DNA from: Planctomycetaceae bacterium
Lineage (GTDB): Bacteria > Planctomycetota > Planctomycetia > Pirellulales > Pirellulaceae
Reading direction: 5' to 3'
NCBI GenBank assembly: GCA_002724245.1
Contig: PBOG01000104.1
Coordinates: forward strand, 1-63,449
DNA length: 63,449 bases
The position numbers and the translations under genes are program-made. This document shows, piece by piece, positions 55,550-63,449 of this stretch. Position 1 is the first letter of the stretch, and every line of letters starts with the position of its first letter. The notes under the pieces are model-generated. The model had not been told where the DNA came from. It saw only the letters and a list, made by a program, of their open reading frames with translations, and ran no database searches.

Positions 55550-57691
55550 TCACTCCAAATAGGAAAACTCGTTCAGATTCAACAACACCAGGCAGAATTC
55601 CGCTAACGACTGACGCTGCAGAAACGTCCGGCTGCGTGAAACTTCAAAGTCTGTCGGCTGACGTTGCAATACAAGCTGATAACCACGTTCAATCTGCGCT
55701 CTGGGTTCATCGCCGGCTTCGCGCACCAACCGGCTGGCTAACGCGGTACTCTTGTCGTGCATGAAACGGCTATTAAACAATGCAAACACCTGGGGGGTCA
55801 CCGTCGTCACACCACGCACCGAACAGCTCTCATTAAGATTGGCCCCATCAAACGCTTTGAGCATGGGATGCACCATGGCTCGTTTCTGCATCATGTAGAC
55901 ACTTCGTCGATTACGCTGGTGCGGTGACGAAGGTTGCCACCAGGTCGAAGCGCGTTTCATCAGACCATCATCAATTTCCGGAAAAAAGCCAGGCCCCCCG
56001 GCCTCTTCATTCAACTCGCCGCTGATCGCCAACACGCTATCGCGAATGGTCTCTGCTTCAAGTCGAATCGGCTTCCGCCGCCATAAAAAGAGAACTTCCG
56101 GATCTCGTGCTTCAAAGGCCTTCGCCTGAGGGTGGTGTAAAGACTGGCGATACGTGTTGGAACCCACTATCAATCGGTGAATCGCCTGGATGCTCCAGTC
56201 ATTCGCCATAAACTGCCAGGCCAGCCAATCGATCAACTCGTGCTGGACGGTACCACCACCATTCTTGCCAAAGTCACTCGGTGTTGTCAGCAACCCCGTG
56301 CCGAAATGGTAATACCAGATCCGATTCACCATCACACGCGCGGTGAGTGGATTCTCTTTGCTGGCGATCCATTCCGCGAGGATCTTACGGCGGCTGTACT
56401 GCACACCTTCCAGGTCGACATCCCGTTCCACACCCGTTACCGCTGTCAGGTACCCGGGTTTCACGTGCGCACCTTGCTGTTTCGGGTCGCCACTCTCCAG
56501 CACAAACGTCGCTGGCGCAATTGGATAATTCGGATCGGGCGTATTGCTCGCTCCGATCAAATCGGCGGCCGAATAGGCGCGTGCCTGAAAACGGCCTGGG
56601 AGATTGTCGGCCCCTGTCGCTTCCCGTTGCATCTCGGCAAAGCGTTCCTGCTCTTCCTGCGTAAACAGAATGCCACGCCGCATTTCGCGTGAAACGTCAC
56701 CGTCACTGACCGGAGCGGCAATATCTTTCAAATCCTGCGGCGCCGTCAATCGACCAGCATAGAGCTCCGTCAAACGGGCACGGAACGTCTGCTTCAGGGC
56801 GGCATGCCTTGCCTTACGATCTGCGAGTTGTTTCTCCCAGGCCTTTGCTTTCTTTTCAAGTTCTTCCGGATGCTCGTACTGCGTAAAAGCCACGTCCTCC
56901 GGACGCACCGTAACTGCGGAAAAAAATGCTTCCAGGCGGTAATAATCACGGGTCGGAATCGGATCAAACTTATGGTCATGGCAGCGGGCGCATTCCATCG
57001 ACAAACCGAGGAACACCGAGCCAGTAGTGCCGACGATGTCATTCAGTAAATCCCGGCGCATCTCTGCCCGAGTACCTTCCACAAAGACACCCAGGCGGAG
57101 AAATCCCGCCCCGATCTTCCCTTCCGAGCCAAACTGCCCGTAAACATCGCCGGCGATTTGTTCGCGGATAAATCGGTCATACGGCCGGTGCTGATTGAAC
57201 GCTCGAATCACGTAATCACGGTACCGCCACATGTGCGGTAACGGAAAATCGAGTCCCCCGCCACCGGTATCCGCGTAACGTACTACGTCCAGCCAATGAC
57301 GGCCCCAGCGTTCCCCATAACGAGGATCGCGCAGCAGTCGTTCGACCACCTGCTCAAAGGCCTGGGGGGACGAGTCGCTCAGAAAGGCCTCCATCTCGTC
57401 TGGCTCGGGCGGCAAACCAACCAGGTCAAAATAAAGCCGCCGCAGCAAGACACGAGGGGCCACGATGGGAGCTGGTGACAACCCATGCAGTTCTTGTTTC
57501 GCAAGGACAAAAGCATCAATGGGATTGGCAACCCATTCGCCCCGCTGAACTGGGGGCACGTCCGGCTTCTCAAGCGTCGTGTACGGCCAGACCGATGAGA
57601 CTTGCTCTTCCCCTGCGGCCGGAACAACGCATCCGACAAGCACGAACATCAACCACCGGATCAGCCATTCTGGACAAACTATTTTGTGCAT
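55550..57691 (-). CDS. DUF1549/DUF1553 (PSD1-type) secreted protein
   Basis: 713 residues from the ATG at 57691 (GAGAGG six bases upstream; signal peptide LIRWLMFVLVGCVVPAAG). DUF1549 covers ~45-270 and includes MECARCHDHKFDPIP, a heme-c-type CxxCH; DUF1553 covers ~420-690, with WQPSSPHQRNRRSVYMMQKR. Compared with the protein at 6295, it lacks the inserted beta-sandwich and is about 220 residues shorter, close to the core length of the family. Together with the DUF1501 gene it forms a second gene pair of the same kind. Confidence 0.92.
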   Translation of the reverse strand: MHKIVCPEWLIRWLMFVLVGCVVPAAGEEQVSSVWPYTTLEKPDVPPVQRGEWVANPIDAFVLAKQELHGLSPAPIVAPRVLLRRLYFDLVGLPPEPDEMEAFLSDSSPQAFEQVVERLLRDPRYGERWGRHWLDVVRYADTGGGGLDFPLPHMWRYRDYVIRAFNQHRPYDRFIREQIAGDVYGQFGSEGKIGAGFLRLGVFVEGTRAEMRRDLLNDIVGTTGSVFLGLSMECARCHDHKFDPIPTRDYYRLEAFFSAVTVRPEDVAFTQYEHPEELEKKAKAWEKQLADRKARHAALKQTFRARLTELYAGRLTAPQDLKDIAAPVSDGDVSREMRRGILFTQEEQERFAEMQREATGADNLPGRFQARAYSAADLIGASNTPDPNYPIAPATFVLESGDPKQQGAHVKPGYLTAVTGVERDVDLEGVQYSRRKILAEWIASKENPLTARVMVNRIWYYHFGTGLLTTPSDFGKNGGGTVQHELIDWLAWQFMANDWSIQAIHRLIVGSNTYRQSLHHPQAKAFEARDPEVLFLWRRKPIRLEAETIRDSVLAISGELNEEAGGPGFFPEIDDGLMKRASTWWQPSSPHQRNRRSVYMMQKRAMVHPMLKAFDGANLNESCSVRGVTTVTPQVFALFNSRFMHDKSTALASRLVREAGDEPRAQIERGYQLVLQRQPTDFEVSRSRTFLQRQSLAEFCLVLLNLNEFSYLE

Positions 57692-57841
57692 TATCGGCCT
57701 CTCTGAAAGCTGACGTGACGCAACTCCACAAAGCCTCAGATCCTGTCTGAATTCTAGTTGACCAGGAGACCCAGGCAAACCCAAACCAGCACGCGCCGCC
57801 TCGATCGTGCCCATTTTCACTGCAGGCACTCGAACTCTGGC

Positions 57842-58381
57842 CTAGTAAGCACCATCACCGGGAATTAATCCCGGCACCTCAGCGGCTAATGTCCAATCCT
57901 CAAATCCTTCGCGCCAAACCAGTGTTTGCGCACTCACTTTTTGGGTACGAACTTCCGCGAGCAGCTGGTCGTAGGAAACCGGGCCCACTGCCTGTCCATC
58001 ATGACTGTAGTGCCAACGGTGTGTTTGATGTTCACTGACGGAGGCGGGTTCCAGCGTCGCCGCGGGTTCAATCGCGTCCGGACCACCTCCAAAGACCTGA
58101 TGACTTCTTGACTCCTGGGAAGAGTCCCTGGCGGACGAAGCACCCTTCATGTACGCCTGCGTCAAAGGCGGGTGTGGTAATGGTTTACCCGCCGCGTCGA
58201 ACAAGCCCGACAGACGTCTCGCAGGAAACCATCGCAGCTTGGACTCCCCTGCTTGCGACAATCCAATCCGAGTTTCCGGTGTGACTTTGCCTTTGAGCGC
58301 CAACTCACGGACTTCAATCCCCGACATCGGCCCGTCAACCGCGCCTTCTAACTCAACAAAAAAATCTTGCGGGAGACTCAT
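57842..58381 (-). CDS. GYF-domain protein
   Basis: 179 residues with two GYF_2-like domains, which in bacteria serve protein-protein interactions. The second (~122-170) is clear: WHYSHDGQAVGPVSYDQLL and QTLVWREGFEDWTLA carry the G-P-x-S and V-W-x-x-G-x-x-x-W pattern. The first (~5-60, VELEGAVDGPMSGIEVREL then LRWFPARR) is more divergent. A Ser/Glu-rich linker separates them. No signal peptide or membrane helix. AAAGGGA precedes the ATG. It is on the same strand upstream of the DUF1549/1553 gene but separated by 150 bp. Confidence 0.82.
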   Translation of the reverse strand: MSLPQDFFVELEGAVDGPMSGIEVRELALKGKVTPETRIGLSQAGESKLRWFPARRLSGLFDAAGKPLPHPPLTQAYMKGASSARDSSQESRSHQVFGGGPDAIEPAATLEPASVSEHQTHRWHYSHDGQAVGPVSYDQLLAEVRTQKVSAQTLVWREGFEDWTLAAEVPGLIPGDGAY

Positions 58382-58551
58382 CAGATCCCTTTACTTCCCC
58401 ACCTGAATCCAGCCATGGCACACCACAATTGGCAAGCCCAGGGTCGAGTTTATCCCTATTTCCAATCGGACTCAATTGCCAGTTACGGTGGAGATAAACT
58501 GTGTCGGCACGACCTGTCCAATCCGTTCACTGACCCGCTGTCACAATCGGC

Positions 58552-60447
58552 TTAATCGGCAGATTCAAGCGGAATCAAAGGCAGCACGATGTGGGAAGCA
58601 CGTAACCGGTCATGAAAGACGGTGTTGTCGGCGGCGACCTGGCGACGATTGCGGCCGATCGGTTCACCGGTATTTGGATTCACGTCAAAACGCGGAAAAT
58701 TGCTACTGGAAATATCAAGGCGAATCCGGTGCCCGCGGGCAAACAAATTCGACGTCGGGTAAAGCTCGATCGTGATCTCGTCGAGTTCTCCTGGCGGTAG
58801 TGGTTCCGCCAGCGAACGGCCGTTGCGATAACGCAGCCGCGTGATCGAATCTGTCAGATTGAGTGCGTAACCATGTGGGTACCAGCTATTCGGTGGATAT
58901 ACGTCAATCAACTTTGCAGTGAAGTCGGTATCCAAGGCCGAAGAACAAACCCACAGTTTGACTTCGATCGGCCCAGTGACTTCCAGATCGGTCGCCAGCG
59001 GCGGAGTCTGAAAGACCAGGACATCCGCACGGGAGCCAAGCGGCAAACAGGGTTCCTGACAACCCAGGAAACGTTCCGCCTCAACCTGGTCGTAGCCACC
59101 CGAGGAAAGGATGTCATGCATACGGCTATCACGCGGGGCAAATTCGGCCTCCGTCACACCACGTGGCAAGGGACCGACGTCGCTGAGCGACGAAACATTG
59201 CCGCCAATCGACGGCACCGGACGTGCAGGGTCAAAACGGTACGTGGTCGCGTCCTCTTCCGCAGTCGGTGCGGCCACCTGTAAACTTCCATCCCCGTGCA
59301 GGTAATAAGGTGTAAAACGAGTTCGAGCCAGAGGCCATTCTGACTCATCGCGCCAGCATCCCCCATGCAGCAGACGGCCCGCCGGCGTACGTTGCCCGGA
59401 ACCACCTCCCATCACGAACAGCCGTACAGGAGCCAGTTCGAGCCCGGTGCGATTCTGCCGCACATGGCAGTCAAACCAATCCAGGTGTAGCTCGCGGAAA
59501 CTGTCGAGCGCCGCCACGGCACCGAACTCCACATCACCAGCGTAACTTAGCTCAGGTTTAATGGCACCGTGTGTCCAGGGCCCCATCAACAACCGAACAT
59601 GCCTGCCTTGCTCCGACAACCCTGTGAAGTTTTCGAAGGTGGCGCGGGTGTACGAATCGTACCAGCCGCCCACCAGCAGCGTGGCCGCATCAGAGAAGCG
59701 ATCCCAATACTCGCGAGGACAGACACTGGGATGTTTCCAATAGGCGTCGCGGTCGGCATGCGTAAAAATCTCGAATGCCCAGGATTCATACGGCGGCACC
59801 AACGACAGCTGTGTCTGCCCTGGCCGGATAGGCATCCGCCGCAGCCAATCACGAAACGGGGTCGCTCCCTGATTTAACGCACCGTCGACCCAGGGCTCTG
59901 TTTTTAAAGTACTCTGGGTGTTGGTCGCCGAGTGCCAGAATGCCCAGGCCAGGAAGCGAAGCTCCATCGCCCCGCCGTGCCGCACACTTGACTGATGCGC
60001 GTCGGAACCGCTCATATTGGGAACCATCGCCACCAGGTTTTTTGGGCCCAGCGCCGCCATCGCAGTCTGGGTCCAACCCATCCAGGAAGTACCCCACGAA
60101 CCGACCCGGCCATTCGACCACGCTTGCTGGTCGATCCACGCCAGCGTGTCAAAACCGTCTTCCGCTTCGGGAAACAAAAAATTGACGTCGCCACCCGATT
60201 GATAGCACCCGCGACAATCCTGAATCACACAGAGATAACCACGCTCCGCAAACCAGTGATTGGCACCCAGGGTGGCTTCCACTTCGTCCTTGTTATAGGG
60301 CGTGCGTAGCAGTAAGACGGGCAGCGGACCGTCGAGCGCCTGGCCGCCGCGGGCGGGAAAATAGAGGTCCGTCGCCAGTTCCACACCATCCCGCATGGCA
60401 ACCATCACATTGCGTTGGACCACCACCTCATACTGGCCGTTCGACAT
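58552..60447 (-). CDS. CocE/NonD-family serine hydrolase
   Basis: 631 residues of the CocE/X-Pro dipeptidyl-peptidase (S15) family, alpha/beta hydrolases that cleave esters such as cocaine or act on proline peptides and acyl amino acids. The nucleophile is Ser121 in VGSWGTSWMGWTQ, Tyr51 in RTPYNKDEV gives the oxyanion hole, and an Asp (VGGWYDSYTRA) and His (GPWTHGA) complete the triad. The C-terminal ~200 residues form the jelly-roll cap (VTGPIEVKLWVCSSALDTDF). No signal peptide, so likely cytoplasmic. AGGAG precedes the ATG. Substrate unknown. Confidence 0.92.
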   Translation of the reverse strand: MSNGQYEVVVQRNVMVAMRDGVELATDLYFPARGGQALDGPLPVLLLRTPYNKDEVEATLGANHWFAERGYLCVIQDCRGCYQSGGDVNFLFPEAEDGFDTLAWIDQQAWSNGRVGSWGTSWMGWTQTAMAALGPKNLVAMVPNMSGSDAHQSSVRHGGAMELRFLAWAFWHSATNTQSTLKTEPWVDGALNQGATPFRDWLRRMPIRPGQTQLSLVPPYESWAFEIFTHADRDAYWKHPSVCPREYWDRFSDAATLLVGGWYDSYTRATFENFTGLSEQGRHVRLLMGPWTHGAIKPELSYAGDVEFGAVAALDSFRELHLDWFDCHVRQNRTGLELAPVRLFVMGGGSGQRTPAGRLLHGGCWRDESEWPLARTRFTPYYLHGDGSLQVAAPTAEEDATTYRFDPARPVPSIGGNVSSLSDVGPLPRGVTEAEFAPRDSRMHDILSSGGYDQVEAERFLGCQEPCLPLGSRADVLVFQTPPLATDLEVTGPIEVKLWVCSSALDTDFTAKLIDVYPPNSWYPHGYALNLTDSITRLRYRNGRSLAEPLPPGELDEITIELYPTSNLFARGHRIRLDISSSNFPRFDVNPNTGEPIGRNRRQVAADNTVFHDRLRASHIVLPLIPLESAD

Positions 60448-60727
60448 CGCAGTTTGCTCCTGAGATTCAAAGTCCGCAGCGTCTTCCGCCCCCTCAGCCT
60501 ACAGCCCACCTCTGCACCAACAGACCGGGGCGACATCATACCAGCTGTTACCCCCGGGAAGTTTCCAGCGTACTTGAATTTTCAACCCGCCACAGCGACG
60601 GCCGCCCCCTCTTCTTCGTTTCAGTTTTGCGCCAGACTCCCTTTGCACTACGCCGATGGTTGGTTCCGTGCGAGCGGTGCGTCAGCAAGTAGCAACTCCC
60701 TATCTCCGACCAAGAACCAAAACCAAC

Positions 60728-61114
60728 ATGGCCACGCTTGAAATTGACTACCAGCCCGATCTGAATAGCGACCATTGTATTGCTTACATCACCCTGGAAC
60801 CCAAGTCCATTGACAAGGACGCCACTCTGCAGGTAATCGGCGCAATCAATGTCAAGGATCCCCGCCCGTTGAATAACTCGCGGCTGCTGTTCAAGAAGTC
60901 GTTTCGGACGACCTCTGCCCAGATGGAAGTTGAGTTGCCAGCGAGTTTTGATCGCGTCTACAGCTACACGGGCAAAAAGATCGACGTCATCATCAAGGTC
61001 CGGCTGATCGTCGACGACGCCTTGATTTTTGATTCCAAGGCGGAAGACGTCATGCCTGAACAAGCCTTACAAAAACCGACCATCCCCCGTACCTCCAAAG
61101 AACTCGCCGGATGA
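60728..61114 (+). CDS. Arrestin-like array copy 1 (N-terminal domain only)
   Basis: 128 residues, from ATG 60728. Matches residues 1-~127 of copies 2 and 3 closely (MATLEIDYQP start, ITLEPKSIDKDATL, FKKSFRTTSA, YSYTGKKIDVIIKVRL, IFDSKAEDVMPEQALQKP). It then jumps at CTCGCCG directly to the GGATGA end and stop shared with copy 2, so the membrane hairpin and C-terminal domain are missing by an in-frame deletion of about 670 bp. It may be a functional single-domain protein or a remnant. No signal peptide. Family not recognised; a beta-sandwich adaptor is inferred. Confidence 0.75.
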   Translation: MATLEIDYQPDLNSDHCIAYITLEPKSIDKDATLQVIGAINVKDPRPLNNSRLLFKKSFRTTSAQMEVELPASFDRVYSYTGKKIDVIIKVRLIVDDALIFDSKAEDVMPEQALQKPTIPRTSKELAG

Positions 61115-61261
61115 CCACCCCACAGCGTATGACGTCTCTTCCCACCCAGCGCAGCTTTGGATCAGGTTCCGTTTGAGGTATCCTGACGCAAAGTCCGATG
61201 CCCCGTGCGACTGTCGTGTCTGCAGAGTCCGACCGCTCACCCCAGACCGGGATCAATCACC

Positions 61262-62321
61262 ATGGCCACACTTGAGATTGACTACCAGCCGAAACAAGCC
61301 AGCGACCACTGTACCGCCCACATCACCCTGGAACCGAAGTCTATCGACAAGGACGCCACCTTGTCGGTGGTCTGCGAAGTCGAGGTCAAGGATTCTCGCG
61401 CGGTGAATGACTCCCGGGTGCTGTTCACGAAATCCTTTCGGACCACCTCCGCCACCATGGAGGTTGAGATGCCGGCACGGTTTGATCACGCCTACAGTTA
61501 CGCGGGCCAACAGATCAATGTCGTCATCAAGGTCAAGCTGGTCGTCAATGACGCCTTGATTTTTGATTCCAAGGCGGAAGACGTCATGCCTGAACAAGCC
61601 TTACAAAAACCGACCATCACCCGTACCGCCAAAGAACTCGCCGACCCCAAGGACGCCGTCAGCCTGCCGCAAAGTTTCCTAGCGATCTCTCCGACTGACC
61701 AGACCAAGGCGGCCGCCCTGCTGATAGCCGGCCTGGTGGTGATCGGCGTCTTAATGACCGCCGGGTGGAACCGATTAGCGGAGCAGGGCTGTATTTGGCG
61801 CGTTCCTGGGCGCCGTTGCCAGTAGCCTGGCGACTGGCGCAGGCCTCTGGTATCTGCTTCGCAAGCTGCTCGCCAGGTATGTGACCTTCGCACTGCATCC
61901 GACTTTGCGCATCGAGAAAGATCGCTTCTATACCGTGGGGGAGCTGGTCCGTGGACAAGCGCGCATCCCTCTGAGCAACGCGAGATTACGGATCGTCGGC
62001 TACAACTTGGAAAAAGGCCAATACCAACGTGATTGGGGAAATAACGTCCGCACCGTCAGCTTCGGCAACCCCGCCAACGGCGTGTTGCTGTACGACGAAA
62101 CTGTCGACCACATCCCAGCGCATACCCAGATCGCGGACTCTTTTCCAGGCCATCTCACGTTCGCTGACATGTGTCTCCCACTTTATCCCCCGCTGCTGTA
62201 CGGCAAGAACCACGGCCTGGCAGTCCAGTGGGAGGTCCAGTTGATCCTCGAGAACCTGTTGGATCAGGAAGTGATCGGCGATAGCGGGTCGTTGCGCTAC
62301 AAGGATTTTCTCGACGGATGA
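61262..62321 (+). pseudogene. Arrestin-like array copy 2, frameshifted
   Basis: Starts at ATG 61262 (same MATLEIDYQP start as copy 1) and reads in frame through the N-terminal domain and into the first membrane helix (AAALLIAGLVVIGVLM), then hits a stop at 61825. The homologous C-terminal part resumes one base out of frame, readable from 61779 (GAFLGAVASSLATGAG, matching copy 3) to the TGA at 62319. The shift must lie between 61779 and 61822, probably near the GGGCTG at 61786-61791. No clear slippery site is seen, so a decayed copy or a base-call error is more likely than programmed frameshifting. The C-terminal half could be expressed alone only by an internal start. Confidence 0.75.
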
Positions 62322-62465
62322 CTAACCCCACAGCGTATGACGTCTCTTCCCACGCAGTGCGGCTTTGGACCTGGATCTGTTTGCGGTATTCTTGTGGACA
62401 GTCCCATTCGACAGAAACGTCTGCCGAGCCCAACTCCTCAACTCCGGCGGAGTTCCCAAACCACC

Positions 62466-63449
62466 ATGACCACGGTTGAGATTGACTATCAACCCGAGCG
62501 TGACAGCGACCACTGCACGGCGCGTATCACGCTGGAACCGAAGTCCATCGACAAGGACGCCACCTTGTCAGTGGTCTGCGAAGTCAACGTCCGCGATTCC
62601 CGCCCGGTGAATAACTCGCGGGTGCTGTTCAAGAAGTCGTTTCGGACGACCTCGGCCCACATGGAGGTTGAAATACCAGCGCGGTTTGACCGCGCGTACA
62701 GCTACTCGGGCCAACAGATCGATGTCGTCATCAAGGTCTGGCTGGTCGTCAATGACGCCTTGATTTTTGATTCCAAGGCCGACGACGTGATGCCCAAACA
62801 AGCTTTGCAAAAGCCGACCATCACCCGTACCGCTAAAGCATTAGCCGACCCCAAGGATGCCTTCAGTCTGGCGCGAAGTTTCGCAGCGATCTCGCCGCTG
62901 GCCAAGATCAAGGCAGCCGTCCTGCTGGTGCTGGGCCTGGCGCTGATCGGCGCCATGATGTCCGCCGGATTTTATTTTGAGTGGAACAGTTCCGGTGACG
63001 ACGAAGGCGGGGCACTCGGAAGTGCCTTCGCGGCCAGCGCGGCGACTGGCGCAGGCGTATGGTATCTACTGCGACGACAATTCCGCAGCTATATGACCTT
63101 CGAACAGCATCCGAATTTGCGCATCGATAAAGATCGCTTCTATACCGTGGGGGACCTGGTCCGTGGACAGTCGCGCGTCCCCCTGAGCAACGCGCGGTTG
63201 CGAGTCGTGGGTTACAATCTGGAAAAGGGGCGATATAAGCGTGGTTCGGGCAGCAAGACGCGCACCATCAGCTTCAGCAATCCGGTCAACGGCGTGATGC
63301 TGTACGACGAAACCGTCGACCACATTCCGGCCCGCACTCGGATCGCTGACTCCTTTCCTGGCCACCTCGAGTTCGCTGACATGTTTCGCCAGCTCTCCCC
63401 GCCGCAGCTGGTCGGAACCAAGCATGGCCTGGCAACCCATTGGGAAGTC
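62466..63449 (+). CDS. Arrestin-like array copy 3, intact (3' end outside window)
   Basis: Open frame of 328 codons from ATG 62466 to the right edge with no stop. Order: N-terminal beta-domain (~1-128); a two-helix membrane hairpin (~146-165, VLLVLGLALIGAMMSAG, then ~180-197, FAASAATGAGVWYLL, after an acidic GDDEGG loop); and a C-terminal beta-domain (~204 on, NLRIDKDRFYTVGDLV, VMLYDETVDHIPA, SFPGHLEF) similar to the arrestin-like protein at 34698. Judging by copy 2, about 20 to 25 residues remain outside the window. Both soluble domains would face the same side of the membrane. Function unknown. Confidence 0.85.
   Translation, partial: MTTVEIDYQPERDSDHCTARITLEPKSIDKDATLSVVCEVNVRDSRPVNNSRVLFKKSFRTTSAHMEVEIPARFDRAYSYSGQQIDVVIKVWLVVNDALIFDSKADDVMPKQALQKPTITRTAKALADPKDAFSLARSFAAISPLAKIKAAVLLVLGLALIGAMMSAGFYFEWNSSGDDEGGALGSAFAASAATGAGVWYLLRRQFRSYMTFEQHPNLRIDKDRFYTVGDLVRGQSRVPLSNARLRVVGYNLEKGRYKRGSGSKTRTISFSNPVNGVMLYDETVDHIPARTRIADSFPGHLEFADMFRQLSPPQLVGTKHGLATHWEV

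Larger units (their letters stand above)
60728..63449 (+). repeat. Tandem triplication of the arrestin-like gene
   Basis: Three direct copies; start codons are 534 bp (copy 1 to 2) and 1204 bp (copy 2 to 3) apart, the difference of 670 bp equalling the deletion in copy 1. Intergenic DNA after copies 1 and 2 is also conserved (ACAGCGTATGACGTCTCTTC in both, at about 61122 and 62330), so whole units including spacers were duplicated. Confidence 0.85.

Overview
The window looks like a chromosomal segment of a planctomycete (Planctomycetota; class or genus cannot be fixed from sequence alone). The main evidence is two DUF1501 + DUF1549/DUF1553 gene pairs, two very large secreted proteins with the planctomycete-type N-terminal 'LExLExRxLL' signal and dockerin-like calcium repeats, a secreted type I sulfatase, an FG-GAP/GEVED protein, Tat-exported TIM-barrel enzymes, a CxxCH alpha-toroid protein and a GYF-domain protein. 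I see no rRNA, tRNA, CRISPR array, transposase, integrase or phage gene.

Layout. 1-2377: two tandem paralogues of unknown function with alanine/lysine-rich linkers and C-terminal (Cys-x-x)n tails; the first is cut by the left edge. 2436-4778: a Gfo/Idh/MocA oxidoreductase divergent from an M19 membrane-dipeptidase-like enzyme. 4813-9099 (minus): DUF1501 and DUF1549/1553 proteins. 9250-13219 (minus): a DAO-type FAD oxidoreductase, a divergent Nramp-like transporter and a secreted BNR/Asp-box protein. 13546-15723: a secreted PHP-type (CehA/McbA-like) metallohydrolase. 15972-18892 (minus): an OprP-type porin with a 5x15-bp repeat at its start and its own terminator, then an exported amidohydrolase. 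19174-25419 (plus): sulfatase, a ketol-acid-reductoisomerase-like protein with a degenerate active site, a CBM9-like protein, an esterase and a second M19 enzyme. 25482-26591 (minus): an exported mannonate-dehydratase-like protein. 26884-35249 (plus): FAD oxidoreductase, PutA, a small lipoprotein, an acyl-CoA synthetase and a membrane-anchored arrestin-like protein. 35361-39554: giant repeat protein. 39579-40664 (minus): third M19 enzyme. 40949-48140 (plus): CxxCH alpha-toroid protein, HtrA-PA14 fusion, aminotransferase and an FAD/Fe-S dehydrogenase. 48189-49391 (minus): unknown secreted protein. 49585-54000 (plus): hydrolase-dockerin protein and a GHL10-like glycoside hydrolase. 54051-60447 (minus): second DUF1501/DUF1549-1553 pair, GYF protein, CocE-type hydrolase. 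60728-63449 (plus): a tandem triplication of a membrane-anchored arrestin-like gene with one deleted copy, one frameshifted copy and one intact copy running off the right edge.

Function. The window reads as a heterotrophic programme. Secreted or periplasmic sulfatase, sialidase-like, GH-like, esterase and DUF1501/1553 proteins process polymers outside the cytoplasm, a porin brings small anions or solutes in, and cytoplasmic enzymes (three M19 dipeptidase-like proteins, two DAO-type oxidases, PutA, aminotransferase, FAD/Fe-S 2-hydroxyacid dehydrogenase, acyl-CoA synthetase) degrade amino-acid-like and carboxylic acid products. That joint role is inferred from gene content.

The items most worth a second look are the Cys-tail tandem genes, the decaying arrestin-like array, the KARI-like protein lacking catalytic residues, the Nramp-like protein lacking both metal motifs, and the repeat-bearing start of the porin gene.
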